Source: Arion vulgaris
Lineage: Eukaryota; Mollusca; Gastropoda; Stylommatophora; Arionidae
Assembly: GCA_020796225.1 (NCBI GenBank)
Contig: CM036754.1
Location: 68,006,000-68,069,999 of the forward strand
Direction of reading: 5' to 3'
Length of the DNA stretch: 64,000 bases
Below are positions 1-10,440 of the stretch, one piece after another (positions within the stretch are counted from its first letter, which is position 1; each line of letters opens with the position of its first letter). A program made the position numbers and the translations under genes. The notes under the pieces were generated by a model. That model did not search any database. It was not told the DNA's origin and saw only the letters and a list, made by a program, of their open reading frames with translations.

Positions 1-384
1 TCAGAGTGAACAGTTGGTTGAAAGTAGATCAGCTCTCATCATGAAGAAATTAACTTGTGTGACTTCGGTATCTTCATTAACACGTAATATATATATATCG
101 TTTCTCAGCGTCATAGGCAGCGTTGATTTTATATATATAAATAAATTTTTTTTAATCACTGCTTCTTTTTTGTGTGCATTCTGTAACTAAATTTCAAGCT
201 GCTAATATCCAGTCTGGCAATTTTGATGCCGTTACTTACTCAATTTCTACAGAATGTCTTAGTGGGAAGATTGTGTGCACACAGACAGAATGATTCAAAC
301 GAATAACCTTTCTCTAGTAATCTCTAAACTGGTTTATGAACGGAAACCTGAAATGGCTACACATCGTCGACAAACATTTACTCC
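1..384. other. unassigned non-coding sequence
   Basis: I see no exon, repeat unit or element boundary in this AT-rich stretch. The fourth exon of the GRK2 gene, which should continue leftward on the minus strand, was looked for here and not found. Confidence 0.5.
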
Positions 385-392
385 TCTTAGAT

Positions 393-674
393 CCGCCTTA
401 ACCAAAGTGGGCGGTAACCCCCTCCCCAGTGGGCGCTGAAGCCTTCCAGTGGGGCGATAGTTGGTTCAGAAGCTTATGGGGGAAGTTTTTTTCGTGATTT
501 TGCGATTGAATAATCATTAAAAATTTGAATTCTGCATTTTAATTCATCTTATGCCCATCTTACACGATCCATTTTTTCAGCAATTTTTCTATTTCATGCA
601 TATAATCATTTGAAAACAAATAATCATGTATGACAGAAATATATATCAATTTTCTATGTCAAATTGAAAATAGA

Positions 675-737
<63 letters not shown>

Positions 738-827
738 GGGCGTTGGCAAGCTGTTATAATGGGGAGGGCGTTACAAAGTTTATGTCGTGCAAGGTGGGCG
801 GTGGGCCGAAAACTTTGGGAATCTATG
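393..827 (+). mobile_element. non-autonomous hAT-like element, copy 1
   Basis: The 435-bp block is flanked by a perfect 8-bp direct repeat, tcttagat, at 385-392 and 828-835, which is the target-site duplication length of hAT transposons. The body starts with the phrase aaagtgggcgg and the gtgggcgctgaagc motif and ends gggaatctatg. It is closely related to the block at 3540-3980, which has a different 8-bp duplication, so the two are independent insertions of one family. An (AT)n microsatellite at about 676-734 sits inside it. No transposase is encoded. The left terminus has decayed compared with the second copy. Confidence 0.8.
676..734. repeat. (AT)n microsatellite
   Basis: An almost pure alternating AT run lies inside the hAT-like element. 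It is absent from the sister copy at 3540-3980, which has only a short tatgtatatatg at the same place, so it expanded after insertion. Confidence 0.9.
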
Positions 828-1084
828 TCTTAGATCAACCCGCAGCATCCATCCATCTATATCTACCGTTCTTCTGCACACACAAAGGCACACACACATA
901 CAGACAGGCACACACACAGACAGAGACACACAATCAATCAAGCTAGCTTTCGATGACAATGTCTACAATAGTCCTCCAATTCTTACTTTAACGACCAATA
1001 AAAAAAAGTTAATAGCATATCCTTTACAGTACTTTGCAAATCAGCCCCAGCTTTTTAACGGTGTTGGTGATTTTTCTAGGCATT

Positions 1085-1252
1085 ATTACGTTCAGTAGTT
1101 TGCCATTGCTTTCTGAACGAGTGGTGTCATCGTCCTTTTTGTAAAAATCCACGAGAAACAATTTGCAACAAAACTGTCCGCAGCGTGATTCGAAATCAGA
1201 ACGTCGGAGTTAATAGACCGAGTCACTATCCCCTAGGCCACAGACGCCACCT
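1085..1252 (-). mobile_element. tRNA-related SINE fragment
   Basis: The segment beginning gttcagtagtttgccattgctttctgaac and ending in ccacagacgcc matches 17878-18043 along its length. On the minus strand it begins with a tRNA-like head and then a degenerate B-box, more visible in the second copy (ggttcaaactc). It is a dispersed Pol III-type repeat, not a tRNA gene. Confidence 0.55.
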
Positions 1253-1639
1253 TAACGACCAATATGGAATGCAAATTTCGTGAAATACAGTAGCTACACT
1301 TGTGTAGACTTGTGATAACAGTAATACCTGATGAGAGTGACAATATGTATAAACAAACGGTGGTCGAAATGGGGATCTGTCTGTCTTACATGCCGTAGGG
1401 GGCTAATGGAAGCGTAATGCACTCCCGTTCTCAGTGTAAACCACACATAACCCAAAGAGTGGTTAACTTGCTTGATAAGAACGAACACAAACAAACAAAC
1501 AAACAAAATGTCTGATAACGTGTAGAAAGTGAACAAAAATGCGACTGGGTGAGGTGGGTGATACAATACGGTTAAATTTTCAAGTACATCTTAGAATGAA
1601 AGTACTTGGGTATATTATATCCGGGTTATTATATGCGTG

Positions 1640-1880
1640 TGTATTACTCGCATGAGGTGTGTTAGAATATTTGTGTGTTAGAATATTTGTGTGTTAGAAT
1701 GTTTGTGTGTTACCCGCATGACGTGTGTTAGAATATTTGTGTTACTCGCATGACGTGTGTTAGAATGTGTGTGTGTTACTGGCATGTCGTGTGTTAGAAT
1801 ATGTGTGTGCTACCCGCATAACGTGTGTTAGAATATGTGTGTATTACTGGCATGGTGTGTTAGAACATGTCCTACACAGA
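1640..1880. repeat. degenerate GT-rich tandem repeat (~34 bp)
   Basis: Units built on gtgttagaatatttgtgtgtta plus acccgcatgacgt repeat about seven times with variable length. There is no coding signal. Confidence 0.8.
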
Positions 1881-1914
1881 TGACGTGTTAGGACAGATTG
1901 AAATATTGCTGGTT

Positions 1915-2250
1915 AAAAAAATAGATGTACGTGAATGAGAGAAAAACAGATGTACGTGAATGAGAGAGAAAAACAGATGTATGTGGATGAGAGAAAAACA
2001 GATGTACGTCAATGTGAGAAAAAAACAGATGTACGTGAATGAGAGAGAAAAAACAGATGTACGTGAATGAGAGAGAAAAAACAGATGTACGTGAATGAGA
2101 GAAAAACAGATGTACGTGAATGAGAGAAAAACAAATGTACGTGGAAAAGGGGAGGGAAAAAAAATGTACGTGGATGAGAGAGGAAAAACAGATGTACGTG
2201 GATGAGAGAGGAAAAACAGATGTACGTGGATGAGAGAGAAAAACATGTTT
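1915..2250. repeat. ~25-28 bp minisatellite
   Basis: About 13 units of the form cagatgtacgtgaatgagagaaaaa repeat head to tail. Differences are mainly in the length of the A run and aat versus gat. The long minus-strand open frame here is only a by-product of the array. Confidence 0.9.
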
Positions 2251-2479
2251 ATAGATAAGATTTTTTTTTTAAATTTGCGTAAGTGATGAGCTAAAAAAGG
2301 CCCGGCTTACACATCGACTTGGCGGCACAGTTATAATATGTTTATAGAAGTATGTAGAAAACTATATAAGACATAGATTTCAAACAGATGGGGGAGTGGT
2401 ATAGTATTAGACGCAAATGTTATAATCATATGGCCATGCTACAGCGTAATTATCTTATATTAAAACACAACTTGGAAGT

Positions 2480-2585
2480 TTTCTTGTGACTGGTCGAGTG
2501 GTTAGACATTGATCCCTCAGTTATAAGGACGTAGGTTCAAGCATCTGTTGAAATGTTTTGGTGAGTTTTTTCTTTCTTTCTATTG
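2480..2585 (+). mobile_element. possible tRNA-derived SINE head
   Basis: An A-box-like tggtcgagtggttagac at about 2492 is followed about 40 bases later by a B-box-like aggttcaagc. The acceptor stem of a real tRNA is not present, and a T-rich stretch follows, so a truncated SINE fits better than a tRNA gene. Confidence 0.4.
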
Positions 2586-2598
2586 CCGTTAATAATAA

Positions 2599-3110
2599 CA
2601 CAGCGACTCCCATTTTAATGATCGATAGAAGAGAAGATTGCAGTAAAACTATACACAGTGACTCCCATCTTAATGATCGATAGAAGAGAAGATTGCAGTA
2701 AAACTATACACAGTGACTCCCATCTTAATGATCGATAGAAGAGAAGATTGCAGTAAAACTATACACAGTGACTCCCATCTTAATGATCGATAGAAGAGAA
2801 GATTGCAGTAAAACTATACACAGTGACTCCCATCTTAATGATCGATAGAAGAGAAGATTGCAGTAAAACTATACACAGCGGACTCCCATCTTAATGATCG
2901 ATAGAAGAGAAGATTGCAGTAAAACTATACACAGCGGACTCCCATCTTAATGATCGATAGAAGAGAAGATTGCAGTAAAACTATACACAGCGGACTCCCA
3001 TCTTAATGATCGATAGAAGAGAAGATTGCAGTAAAACTATACACAGCGACTCCCATCTTAATGATCGATAGAAGATTGCAGTAACTAAAGCAGACTCATC
3101 TTAGATCGAT
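2599..3110. repeat. 55-bp minisatellite, 9+ copies
   Basis: The unit starts cacagtgactcccatctt and ends gcagtaaaactata. Nine nearly identical copies are followed by one strongly eroded copy at about 3075-3115. Three central copies carry an extra g (cacagcggact), which marks a sub-block that spread locally. Confidence 0.95.
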
Positions 3111-3114
3111 GAAG

Positions 3115-3531
3115 AGACTAGTCATTATAAAACAATTGTCGTTCTGCGATACTTGTAAATTACTTTTTACTTCTTCAATAAATTGTTGGAAACTATTTCT
3201 GTGTTGAATATAAATAAAAAACCATAGTCATTTGATTAAAATAAAATTGAAGTTCGTGACCATCTCACAAGTTTGTTCTTATCTAGAATCCATTTACATT
3301 GTATGTCCTTAATTTCATTTCCAACAAATACTTGTACAGTCACATCTGCTTTCACTTTTATACTCATGTCTGATGGCTTTATATTAAGGAATATCGTACA
3401 GAGGACAAAATAACTCTGTAGCGAAACTAGTCAGACTCCAAATCAAAACCAGGCCGAGGTTTCCCTGGTGATAACTTCGGCCTGAAGAATGCTTAAAGGT
3501 GGCTGTGGGTAAACAAACTCATCCACACATC
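3115..3531. other. unassigned non-coding sequence
   Basis: This holds no recognisable exon or repeat. It is the left flank of the hAT-like element at 3540. Confidence 0.4.
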
Positions 3532-3539
3532 GTCTACAG

Positions 3540-3980
3540 CAGCGTTTCTCAAAGTGGGCAGTACCCCCAGTGGGCGCTGAAGCGTTCAGGAGGGCGACAG
3601 TGGGTTCAGAAGAATGGGGAAGAGTGTTCATGCGATTAGGGTCGGTGGATCATTAAAGAAGAAATTAATAATATATATTTTAAAATACATTATTTTCGTG
3701 ATTTTGCGATTGAATAATCATTAAAAATTTGAATTCTCCATTTAAATTCATCTTACGCCCGTCTTACACGATCCATCTTTTCAACTTTCAATTTCATGCA
3801 TATAATCATTTGAAAATTGACCATGTATTTCAAAAATATATATTAATTTTCTATGTCAAAGAGAAAATAGAGTATGTATATATGTCGAGGGGCGTTGGAA
3901 AACTGTTATAATGTGGAAGGGCGTTATAAAGTGTATGTTGTGCAAAGTGGGTGGTGGCCGAAAAAGTTTAGGAATCTATG
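3540..3980 (+). mobile_element. non-autonomous hAT-like element, copy 2
   Basis: The 441-bp element is bounded by a perfect 8-bp duplication, gtctacag, at 3532-3539 and 3981-3988. It begins cagcgtttctcaaagtgggc, a typical hAT-type terminus, and ends ggaatctatg, whose complement starts catagattcc and matches the left terminus only in part. It shares most of its length with 393-827. It has no open frame related to a transposase, so it would depend on an enzyme supplied in trans. Confidence 0.85.
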
Positions 3981-4329
3981 GTCTACAGGCTATCCACAGC
4001 CAACTCTATAAGTTTATAGTTGGCTCTGTGCTATCCCTTTATTGTCCAAACATTTATAGACAACCATTGAAAACTGTTTAAATATGTAACGCATATGACG
4101 TATTTAAACCACAGGAAATCCCCGATAGACTTGATTAACAAAGTTGATAACGCCCCACCCCCTCTTCCCCCTCATGTAACTAATGTAAACTGTTGACAGA
4201 GATCATGTGACAAATGTGCGACGTGAAGCGACTCCTGCGGCGAGAATCCTTAGACAAGCGTACACCATAAACAGCAGTACCATCATCTACTACTACTACT
4301 ACCACTATCTTGTGAGATGAGACATATTA

Positions 4330-5215
4330 TGCGTGGATCTAGCTTAGGACAGTCAAGAATAACAATAATAATATGTGGAAACATCAAATGAAACCAAATA
4401 TAGTGTCTCGTGTGTGGTGGTGGTGACATTGAACAACAGAAGTTGGTGGATGGATACCCCAAGACAAGAATAACAATAATATTGAAACATCAAATAAACC
4501 AAAAATAGTCTCTGTGTGAGTGGTAGGTGATGACATTGAACAACAAGTTATAGGATGGAGCCAAGATAAGAATAATAATATGTGGAAACATCAAATGAAA
4601 CCAAATATAGTGTCTCGTGTAGTGGTGGTAGTGGTGATGACATTGAACAACAAGAAGTTAGAGTGAATGGTTAGCCCAAGACAAGAATAACAATAATAAT
4701 GTGTGGAAACATCAAATGAAACCAAACATAGTGTCTCGTGTGTTGTGGTGGTGGTGACACTGAACAACAAGTTATAGGATGGACAAGATAAGAATACATA
4801 ATAATTGTGAACATCAAATGAAACCAAATATAGTGTCTCGTGTAGTGGTGGTAGTGGTGATGACACTGAACAACAAGTTATAGGGATGGTTAGCAAAATA
4901 AGAATAACAATAATAATGTGGAAACATCAAATAAACCAAAATATGTCTCGTGAGTGTGGTATGACATTGCACAACAGAGTTAAGGAATGGTTCAAGATAA
5001 GAATAACAATAATAATGTGTGGAAACATCAAATGAAACCAAACATAGTGTCTCGTGGTGTGGTGACACTGAACAACAGAGTTGAGTGAATGGTAGCCCAA
5101 GATAAGAATAACAATAATAGTGTGACATCAATGAAACCAAACATATGTCCTGCGTGGTGACATTGAACAACAAGAAGTTGGAGTGGATGGATAGCCCAAG
5201 ATAAGAAGAAACATG
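4330..5215. repeat. ~113-bp tandem repeat, about 8 copies
   Basis: Each unit contains gataagaataacaataata, then tggaaacatcaaatgaaacc, then tagtgtctcgtg, a gtggtggtg tract and gacattgaacaacaag. Copies differ by many one- or two-base deletions, so units range from about 100 to 120 bp. It lies to the left of GRK2 exon 3, in what should be intron 3. Confidence 0.9.
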
Positions 5216-5313
5216 TGTTCACTAATTATGTATCGAATGAAACAAGAATCCAAATCAACAACAAGAAAAGCTGTAACTAAACCAATGAATTAAATAAATA
5301 TATGTACACTGAC

Positions 5314-5387
5314 CTCTTCATAGAACTTCAATTGTGGTACTGGTTCATCATACACATTTTCACAAAAATCCTTGAATAATAAAAATC
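5314..5387 (-). CDS. GRK2: GRK2/3-type receptor kinase, coding exon 3
   Basis: This 74-bp exon encodes, after completing a Gly codon, FLLFKDFCENVYDEPVPQ and then LKFYEE. The family sequence here in vertebrate GRK2 is of the form YLLFRDFC...VEFYEE, part of the first helices of the RGS-homology domain. The acceptor reads tttccacag|ga and the donor gaagag|gtcagt. The incoming phase (one base from exon 2, two here) matches exactly, and the exon ends in phase 0. The minus-strand frame runs openly into the upstream 30-bp minisatellite, but that part is intron. Later exons (rest of the RGS-homology, kinase and PH domains) were not found at 1-5313 and probably lie outside the window. GRK2 and GRK3 cannot be told apart from this segment; invertebrates usually have one such gene. 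Confidence 0.9.
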
Positions 5388-5419
5388 CTGTGGAAATGGA
5401 ACAAATATAAACCAACATT

Positions 5420-5990
5420 TTATTTTCAGAACAGCTGTACATAGAGTAAACAGTTACAGAACAGCTGTACATAGAGTAAACAGTTACAGAACATCTGTAT
5501 ATAGAGTAAACAGTTACAGAACAGCTGTACATAGAGTAAACAGTTACAGAACAGCTGTACATAGAGTAAACAGTTACAGAACAGATGTACATAGAGTAAA
5601 CAGTTACAGAACAGCTGTACATAGAGTAAATAGTTACAGAACAGATGTACATAGAGTAAACAGTTACAGAACAGCTGTACATAGAGTAAACAGTTACAGA
5701 ACAGATGTACATAGACAAACAGTTACAAACAGATGTACATAGAGTAAACAGTTACAGGACAGCTGTACATAGAGTAAAAGTTACAAACAGATGTACATAG
5801 AGTAAACAGTTACAGAATAGCTGTACATAGAGTAAACAGTTACAGAACAGATGTACATAGAGTAAACAGTTACAGAACAGATGTACATAGAGTAAACAGT
5901 TACAGAACAGCTGTACATAGAGTAACAGTCACGAACAGCTTCATGGAAACTATACATAAAGAGCACATAGAGTTAAACATTACAGAATAG
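5420..5990. repeat. 30-bp minisatellite in GRK2 intron 2
   Basis: About 19 units of ttacagaacagctgtacata plus gagtaaacag repeat head to tail. Variants alternate cagctg with cagatg. The array begins only about 33 bases upstream (in the transcript sense) of the exon 3 acceptor. Because the unit is a multiple of three it leaves an open frame on the minus strand (YSMYSCSVTV repeated), which is not evidence of coding. Confidence 0.95.
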
Positions 5991-6127
5991 CTGTACGTTT
6001 GAGTTAGACATGTCAAGTCCTCACCTTCAACTCATTCTGTGAAAGTTTCTTTACCGGTGAATTGTCCTTTTTGAAATTTGTGACTTATTCACTAGTTTTC
6101 ATTTTGAGAAGCAGGGAAAAGGAATGT

Positions 6128-6360
6128 GAGAGAGAGAGAGAAAAAAAAGAGAGAGAGAGGAAAAAGAGAGAGAGAGAAAGAGAGAGAGGACTAGACAGGC
6201 CAGAAGTCGAACAGCTAATAGAACTATGTGATTAGTGCCCTCTGTCTGTCTGTCTCTCTCTGGTCAGCTGTAACACACACACACACACATTTTGGGAATA
6301 TCATGTAGAGGAATGCATGAGAGAGAGAGAGAGAGAGAGAGAATGAGAGAAATAGAGGGA
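6128..6360. repeat. GA-rich and CA microsatellites
   Basis: Purine tracts of gagaga with interspersed aaaa occupy about 6128-6190 and 6319-6345, with a short tctgtctgtctctctc and (ca)n tract between them. Simple sequence only. Confidence 0.85.
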
Positions 6361-6364
6361 TGAA

Positions 6365-6935
6365 TGAGGTTATTGATAATCAACATTCAATTTAGCAATC
6401 TACTGTCCTCATGTTGCTGACAGGCGAGTACGTTGTGGTTGAATTCTGTTCATGTGATTATCCACTGGTATCTGTTGGGTTTGGAGTCCCAAAAAAATTG
6501 TGCTCTGATCTCTCCTTGTAAGGTGGTTGCTGTCAGTGGGGTTTGGGTTGGCCATGTATCCGTAGACCTCTCTGTCAGTGTCTCCCATGGCCCATCTGTT
6601 CAGCCAAGTTTATTTCTAACATAAGGAATATATTGCTTTCTAACATAGGGCTATAATGTCGTGCAATATATGGCTACATCGTCTACTAACATAGGGCTAC
6701 AGCTGCTACACTTCACTAACTTCTATTTGCAGCAGGTTTGCTGAGACGCTTTACTTACTACCATCCACTGTTTGCTCTTGTACTGTTCTTCCACATGTAC
6801 ATTCATCCTCTTCCCTCTTCTCTTTCCCTGTGGGTTCCTGTACTGTTCTATTCCTATATCTTACCCAACTCTCCTAATGTCACACACCCACTATATTCAA
6901 AGTCCCGTGTGCAGACACTTTTCTTAGAATCTATA
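6365..6935. other. unassigned intronic sequence
   Basis: This is GRK2 intron 2. The phrase taacatagggctac recurs two or three times at 6610-6710. No exon or named element was recognised. Confidence 0.4.
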
Positions 6936-6938
6936 ACC

Positions 6939-7445
6939 CAGCGGTTCTCAACTCTTCGTCTCGACATCACAGTGTATCGTCATACCAGCCTTAGACTCAG
7001 CCCTGCAAAGCTGCAATTAATATTACAAACTAAACTTATTGATTATATACTTGACTACAGAACTGTGATGTCGGTGGTTCTAATGTGTTAGTGTCACGAC
7101 AGGGATCAGTTTCATTGTCTAGTAGTTAACAGAACAGACTTCATGGCGCCCAGGACGGACACATAGGTGTTCAGTTTCATTCATCAACTGGCGAATGGTA
7201 TACATGCTGACGGTTCTTGTGTTTCGCCGGTTCCTGAACGTTTCACTTATGTGACATTCTACTCCTCGTGGCAAAGTTTTAGAACTACTCTATAAACTAA
7301 ATCCCAATTATGTTATACAGCAAGGAGTGCCAGATATCATGAACAGCAGTCATGGATATACATGCTGACGGTTCCTGTGTCTCGCTAATTCCTGAAAGTT
7401 TCTCTGTTGTGACGTTCTACTCCCCATATGACAGTTTGAGAACTA
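6939..7445 (+). mobile_element. possible decayed hAT-like element with internal duplication
   Basis: The left edge reads agcggttctcaact and the right edge, read on the other strand, agtagttctcaaact, resembling hAT termini. Flanking octamers (ctataacc and ctatagac) agree at six of eight positions. A segment of about 158 bp (7204-7361) is repeated directly at 7362-7520, covering the right edge and its flank, so the right boundary exists twice. Confidence 0.4.
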
Positions 7446-7529
7446 CTCTATAGACTAAATCCCAATTATGTTATACAGCAAGGAGTGTCAGATATCATGA
7501 GCAGCAATCATGGATATACAATTGATCAC

Positions 7530-7585
7530 GATACACGCACACACACGTACATACACACACACACAGAGATACACGTACACATACA
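7530..7585. repeat. (CA)n-rich microsatellite
   Basis: A run of cacacacacgtacatacacacacacaca is simple sequence with no other signal. Confidence 0.8.
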
Positions 7586-7813
7586 CAGAGTGCACATGAC
7601 AGAGAATCATTTCTCAACAATTTCTGTCACCAGTAGAACGTTGTTGTTGTTCATATCTAGTAAGTGACTTGTCAATCAATTCTATAAGCCAGGTTCTTGC
7701 ATGCATGCACCCTACTTTCTCAAACTTGAATCGATCGTTCAAAAATAAAATATAATCATTGGAGGAAGGGAGAAGGAGGGAAAAGAGACTAAACTTACTG
7801 TACTCTTCATGAT

Positions 7814-8805
7814 ACTAACATATCTCTATATTATCTTCATCACATAGTTCAAGAATATCAAATACTAATATATCTCTATATTATCTTCATCACATAGTTG
7901 AAGAATATCAAATACTAATATATCTCTATATTATCTTCATCACATAGTTCAAGAATATCAAATACTATATGGCCCTTTTCATCTTTACAGACGGTCAATA
8001 GGCAAGTGTTTTACTGTGACAACTTCTGAGTTTTCGCTTTTCTCTCTTGTTGTTCAGCTCGTACATAAGTCTCTTCTCAAAAGACTGCGCCCTTCCGTAA
8101 TTTGGCTTTCCACACAACTCTGTCATCAGCTAGTCCCTCCCATGTGCTGGGATCTATAGAAAAGTTTTTCATTGAGGTTTTGCAGACATCTTTATATCTG
8201 AGCAGTGGTCTGCCCTGGTGCCTCTTCCTCTCTCCGAAAGTTCACATGCGATAAGTTTCATTCTTCTCACATGTCCCAACCATCTTAGTCGTCTACTGCT
8301 GAGCATGCCCATGATGGAAGACAGATTTGCACGTTGTAGTACTTCAGAGTTGGTTATCTTGTCGTACCACCTGATGTTCATAATCTTGCGGAGACATAGA
8401 AGGTGAAAGATGTTAAGTCTCCTCTCGTGTCTTGAGTAGGCTGTCCATGTTTCTGAGCCATATAGTAAAGAACTAATTACACAGGCTCGATATATTTGAG
8501 TCTTCGTCTGCAATGTCAATTTTTTGTTGTCCCACGCTCGCTTTGATAGTATGCCGAATGTAGTAGCCGCACTCCTATACGAGCGTTGATTTCTTCGTCA
8601 AGAGAAAGGCTGGCAATGACCGTGGACCCACGATAGCCGTGGACCGTGGACCCACGATAGCCGTGGACCGTGGACCCACGATAGCCGTGGACCGTGGATC
8701 AAATACTAACATAACTCTATATTATCTTCATCACATAGTTCAAGAATATCAAATACTAACATATCTCTATATTATCTTCATTACATAGTTCAAGAATATC
8801 AAATA
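7814..8805. repeat. 50-bp minisatellite split by a LINE insertion
   Basis: The unit runs caaatactaatatatctcta, tattatcttcatcacatagt, then tgaagaatat. Three copies lie at about 7808-7968 and two more at about 8699-8805. The intervening 730 bp is a LINE 3' fragment. The copies on both sides are in register, so the array existed before the insertion. Confidence 0.9.
7969..8698 (-). mobile_element. LINE (RTE-like) 3' fragment inserted in array
   Basis: The minus strand encodes a 116-residue open stretch with the order YRACVISSLLYGSETWT, LRKIMNIRW and RRLRWLGHVRRM, which is the region downstream of the reverse transcriptase in RTE-like non-LTR retrotransposons. It is truncated at its 5' side. The element carries three copies of a short ccgtggacccacgatag repeat at 8618-8697, next to the truncation point. 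The 11-base sequence atcaaatacta occurs on both sides, as expected for a duplication, although the host array itself contains it. Confidence 0.85.
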
Positions 8806-8928
8806 ATCACAGGTGGTTCCCATTGCTCCCTTCTCCTAGTCTGATGTCTTTCTACCAATGGTACCCCATGATAATTTGTCATCTTTTATTTCCCCCTTTT
8901 CCATCATCATTCTACAAGTTGAAGTTGG

Positions 8929-8990
8929 TCTGTCCCATCTCATTTAGTCTGTCCCATCTCATTTAGTCTGTCCCATCTCATTCAGTCTGT
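8929..8990. repeat. 19-bp short tandem repeat
   Basis: Three copies of gtctgtcccatctcattta, the last with tca for tta. Confidence 0.85.
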
Positions 8991-9015
8991 TGTCTATGGA
9001 AAAGATGTCTTTATC

Positions 9016-9269
9016 TTCTTCTTCTTCGAACGCTCCATATCGACCACTTGCCAACCACTCAGTGTGATTTGTATGTGATCTGAGCCTAAGAGCGATTGTA
9101 CGTTGTGCCAGTTATGCGCCTACAAGTAGGCGAGCACATCCGATTTTGGCGCTGCTTTTTATTTACTAAGGTAGCATCCTAGGGCCTACATCAGTCGCCT
9201 CTTACGACATGCATTGAAGTGGTACTATTCTTTGCTGCCCTTGTTGGCCCCGGCACCACACGGGCAAAG
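9016..9269 (-). mobile_element. SINE family A, full-length copy
   Basis: A perfect 14-bp target-site duplication, aagatgtctttatc, lies at 9002-9015 and 9270-9283. On the minus strand the element starts gcccgtgtggtgccgggg, contains gtaagaggcgactgatgtagg and aaatcggatgtgctcgcc, and ends in a (gaa)n tail after ggtcgatatggagcgttcg. Other copies are at 17599, 31738, 33904 and 36904. It is a non-coding retroposon. Confidence 0.9.
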
Positions 9270-9324
9270 AAGATGTCTTTATCAAATAGCCAGGTATACT
9301 TTATACATACTCAAGAAGTTAATT

Positions 9325-10440
9325 CTGCTTCTTCTTCTGAGATCAACTTCTGCTATGCGACTACTCCAGTATGTGTCATAAACAGGGCGGTGTGCATGAG
9401 GTCTTCTGAGATCAACTTCTGCTATGCGACTACTCCAGTATGTGTCATACAAAGGGTGGTGCGCTTGAGGTCTTCTGAGATCAAGTTCTGTTATGCGACT
9501 ACTCCAGTGATGGTGGTCATAAAACTAGAGTTGTGTAAGGGGTGCGCTTGAGGTCTTCTGAGATCAACTTCTGCTATGCCACTACTCCAGTATGTGTCAT
9601 AAACAGGGCAGTGCGCTTGAGGTCTTCTGAGATCAACTTCTGCTATGTGACTACTCCAGTATGTGTCATAAACAGGGCGGTGCGCATGAGGTCTTCTGAG
9701 ATCCTCTTCTGCTAGTCGACTACTCCAGTATGTGTCATAAACAGGGGTGCGCTTGAGGTCTTCTGAGATCAACTTCTGCTATGCGACTACTCCAGTATGT
9801 GTCATAAACAGGGGGTGCGCATGAGGTCTTCTGAGATCAACTTCTGCTATGCGACTACTCCAGTGTGTGTCATAAACAGGGCGGTGCGCTTGAGGTCTTC
9901 TGAGATCAACTTCTGCTATGCGACTACTCCAGTATGTGTCATAAACAGGGCAGTGCGCTTGAGGTCTTCTGAGATCAACTTCTGCTATGTGACTACTCCA
10001 GTATGTGTCATAAACAGGGTGGTGCGCTTGAGGTCTTCTGAGATCAACTTCTGCTATGCCACTACTCCCGTATGTGTCCTAAACAGGGTGGTGCGCTTGA
10101 GGTCTTCTGAGATCAACTTCTGCTATGCCACTACTCCAGTATGTGTCATAAACAGGGTGGTGCGCTTGAGGTCTTCTGAGATCAACTTCTGCTATGCGAC
10201 TACTCCAGTATGTGTCATAAACAGGGCGGTGCGCTTGAGGTCTTCTGAGATCAACTTCTGCTATGCGACTACTCCAGTATGTGTCATAAACAGGGCGGTG
10301 CGCTTGAGGTCTTTTGAGATCAACTTCTGCTATGCGACTACTCCAGTATGTGTCATAAACAGGGTGGTGCGCTTGAGGTCTTCTGAGATCAACTTCTGCT
10401 ATGCCACTACTCCGGTATGTGTCATACAAAGGGCGGTGTG
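9325..10440. repeat. 69-bp minisatellite, ~16 copies, derived from a LINE end
   Basis: The unit on the plus strand starts gaggtcttctgagatcaact and ends aaacagggcggtgcgctt. On the minus strand each unit encodes the LINE C-terminal phrase EDLK(R/H)TA followed by MTHTGVVA and a stop, as shown by the intact LINE tail at 10441-10608 that borders the array. Since 69 is a multiple of three, both strands show long open frames (23-residue repeats), which I treat as artefacts. Two units carry larger changes near 9500-9545 and 9700-9760. Confidence 0.9.

Noticed and set aside
1..5313. Exon 4 of the GRK2 gene
   Set aside because: No minus-strand frame with a KKYEKL-like or SREIFD-like segment next to a splice acceptor was found; it is probably outside the window.
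5290..5718. 142-residue minus-strand frame joining the 30-bp repeat to GRK2 exon 3
   Set aside because: The acceptor tttccacag at 5388-5396 and the family alignment place the exon start at 5387; the repeat part is intron.
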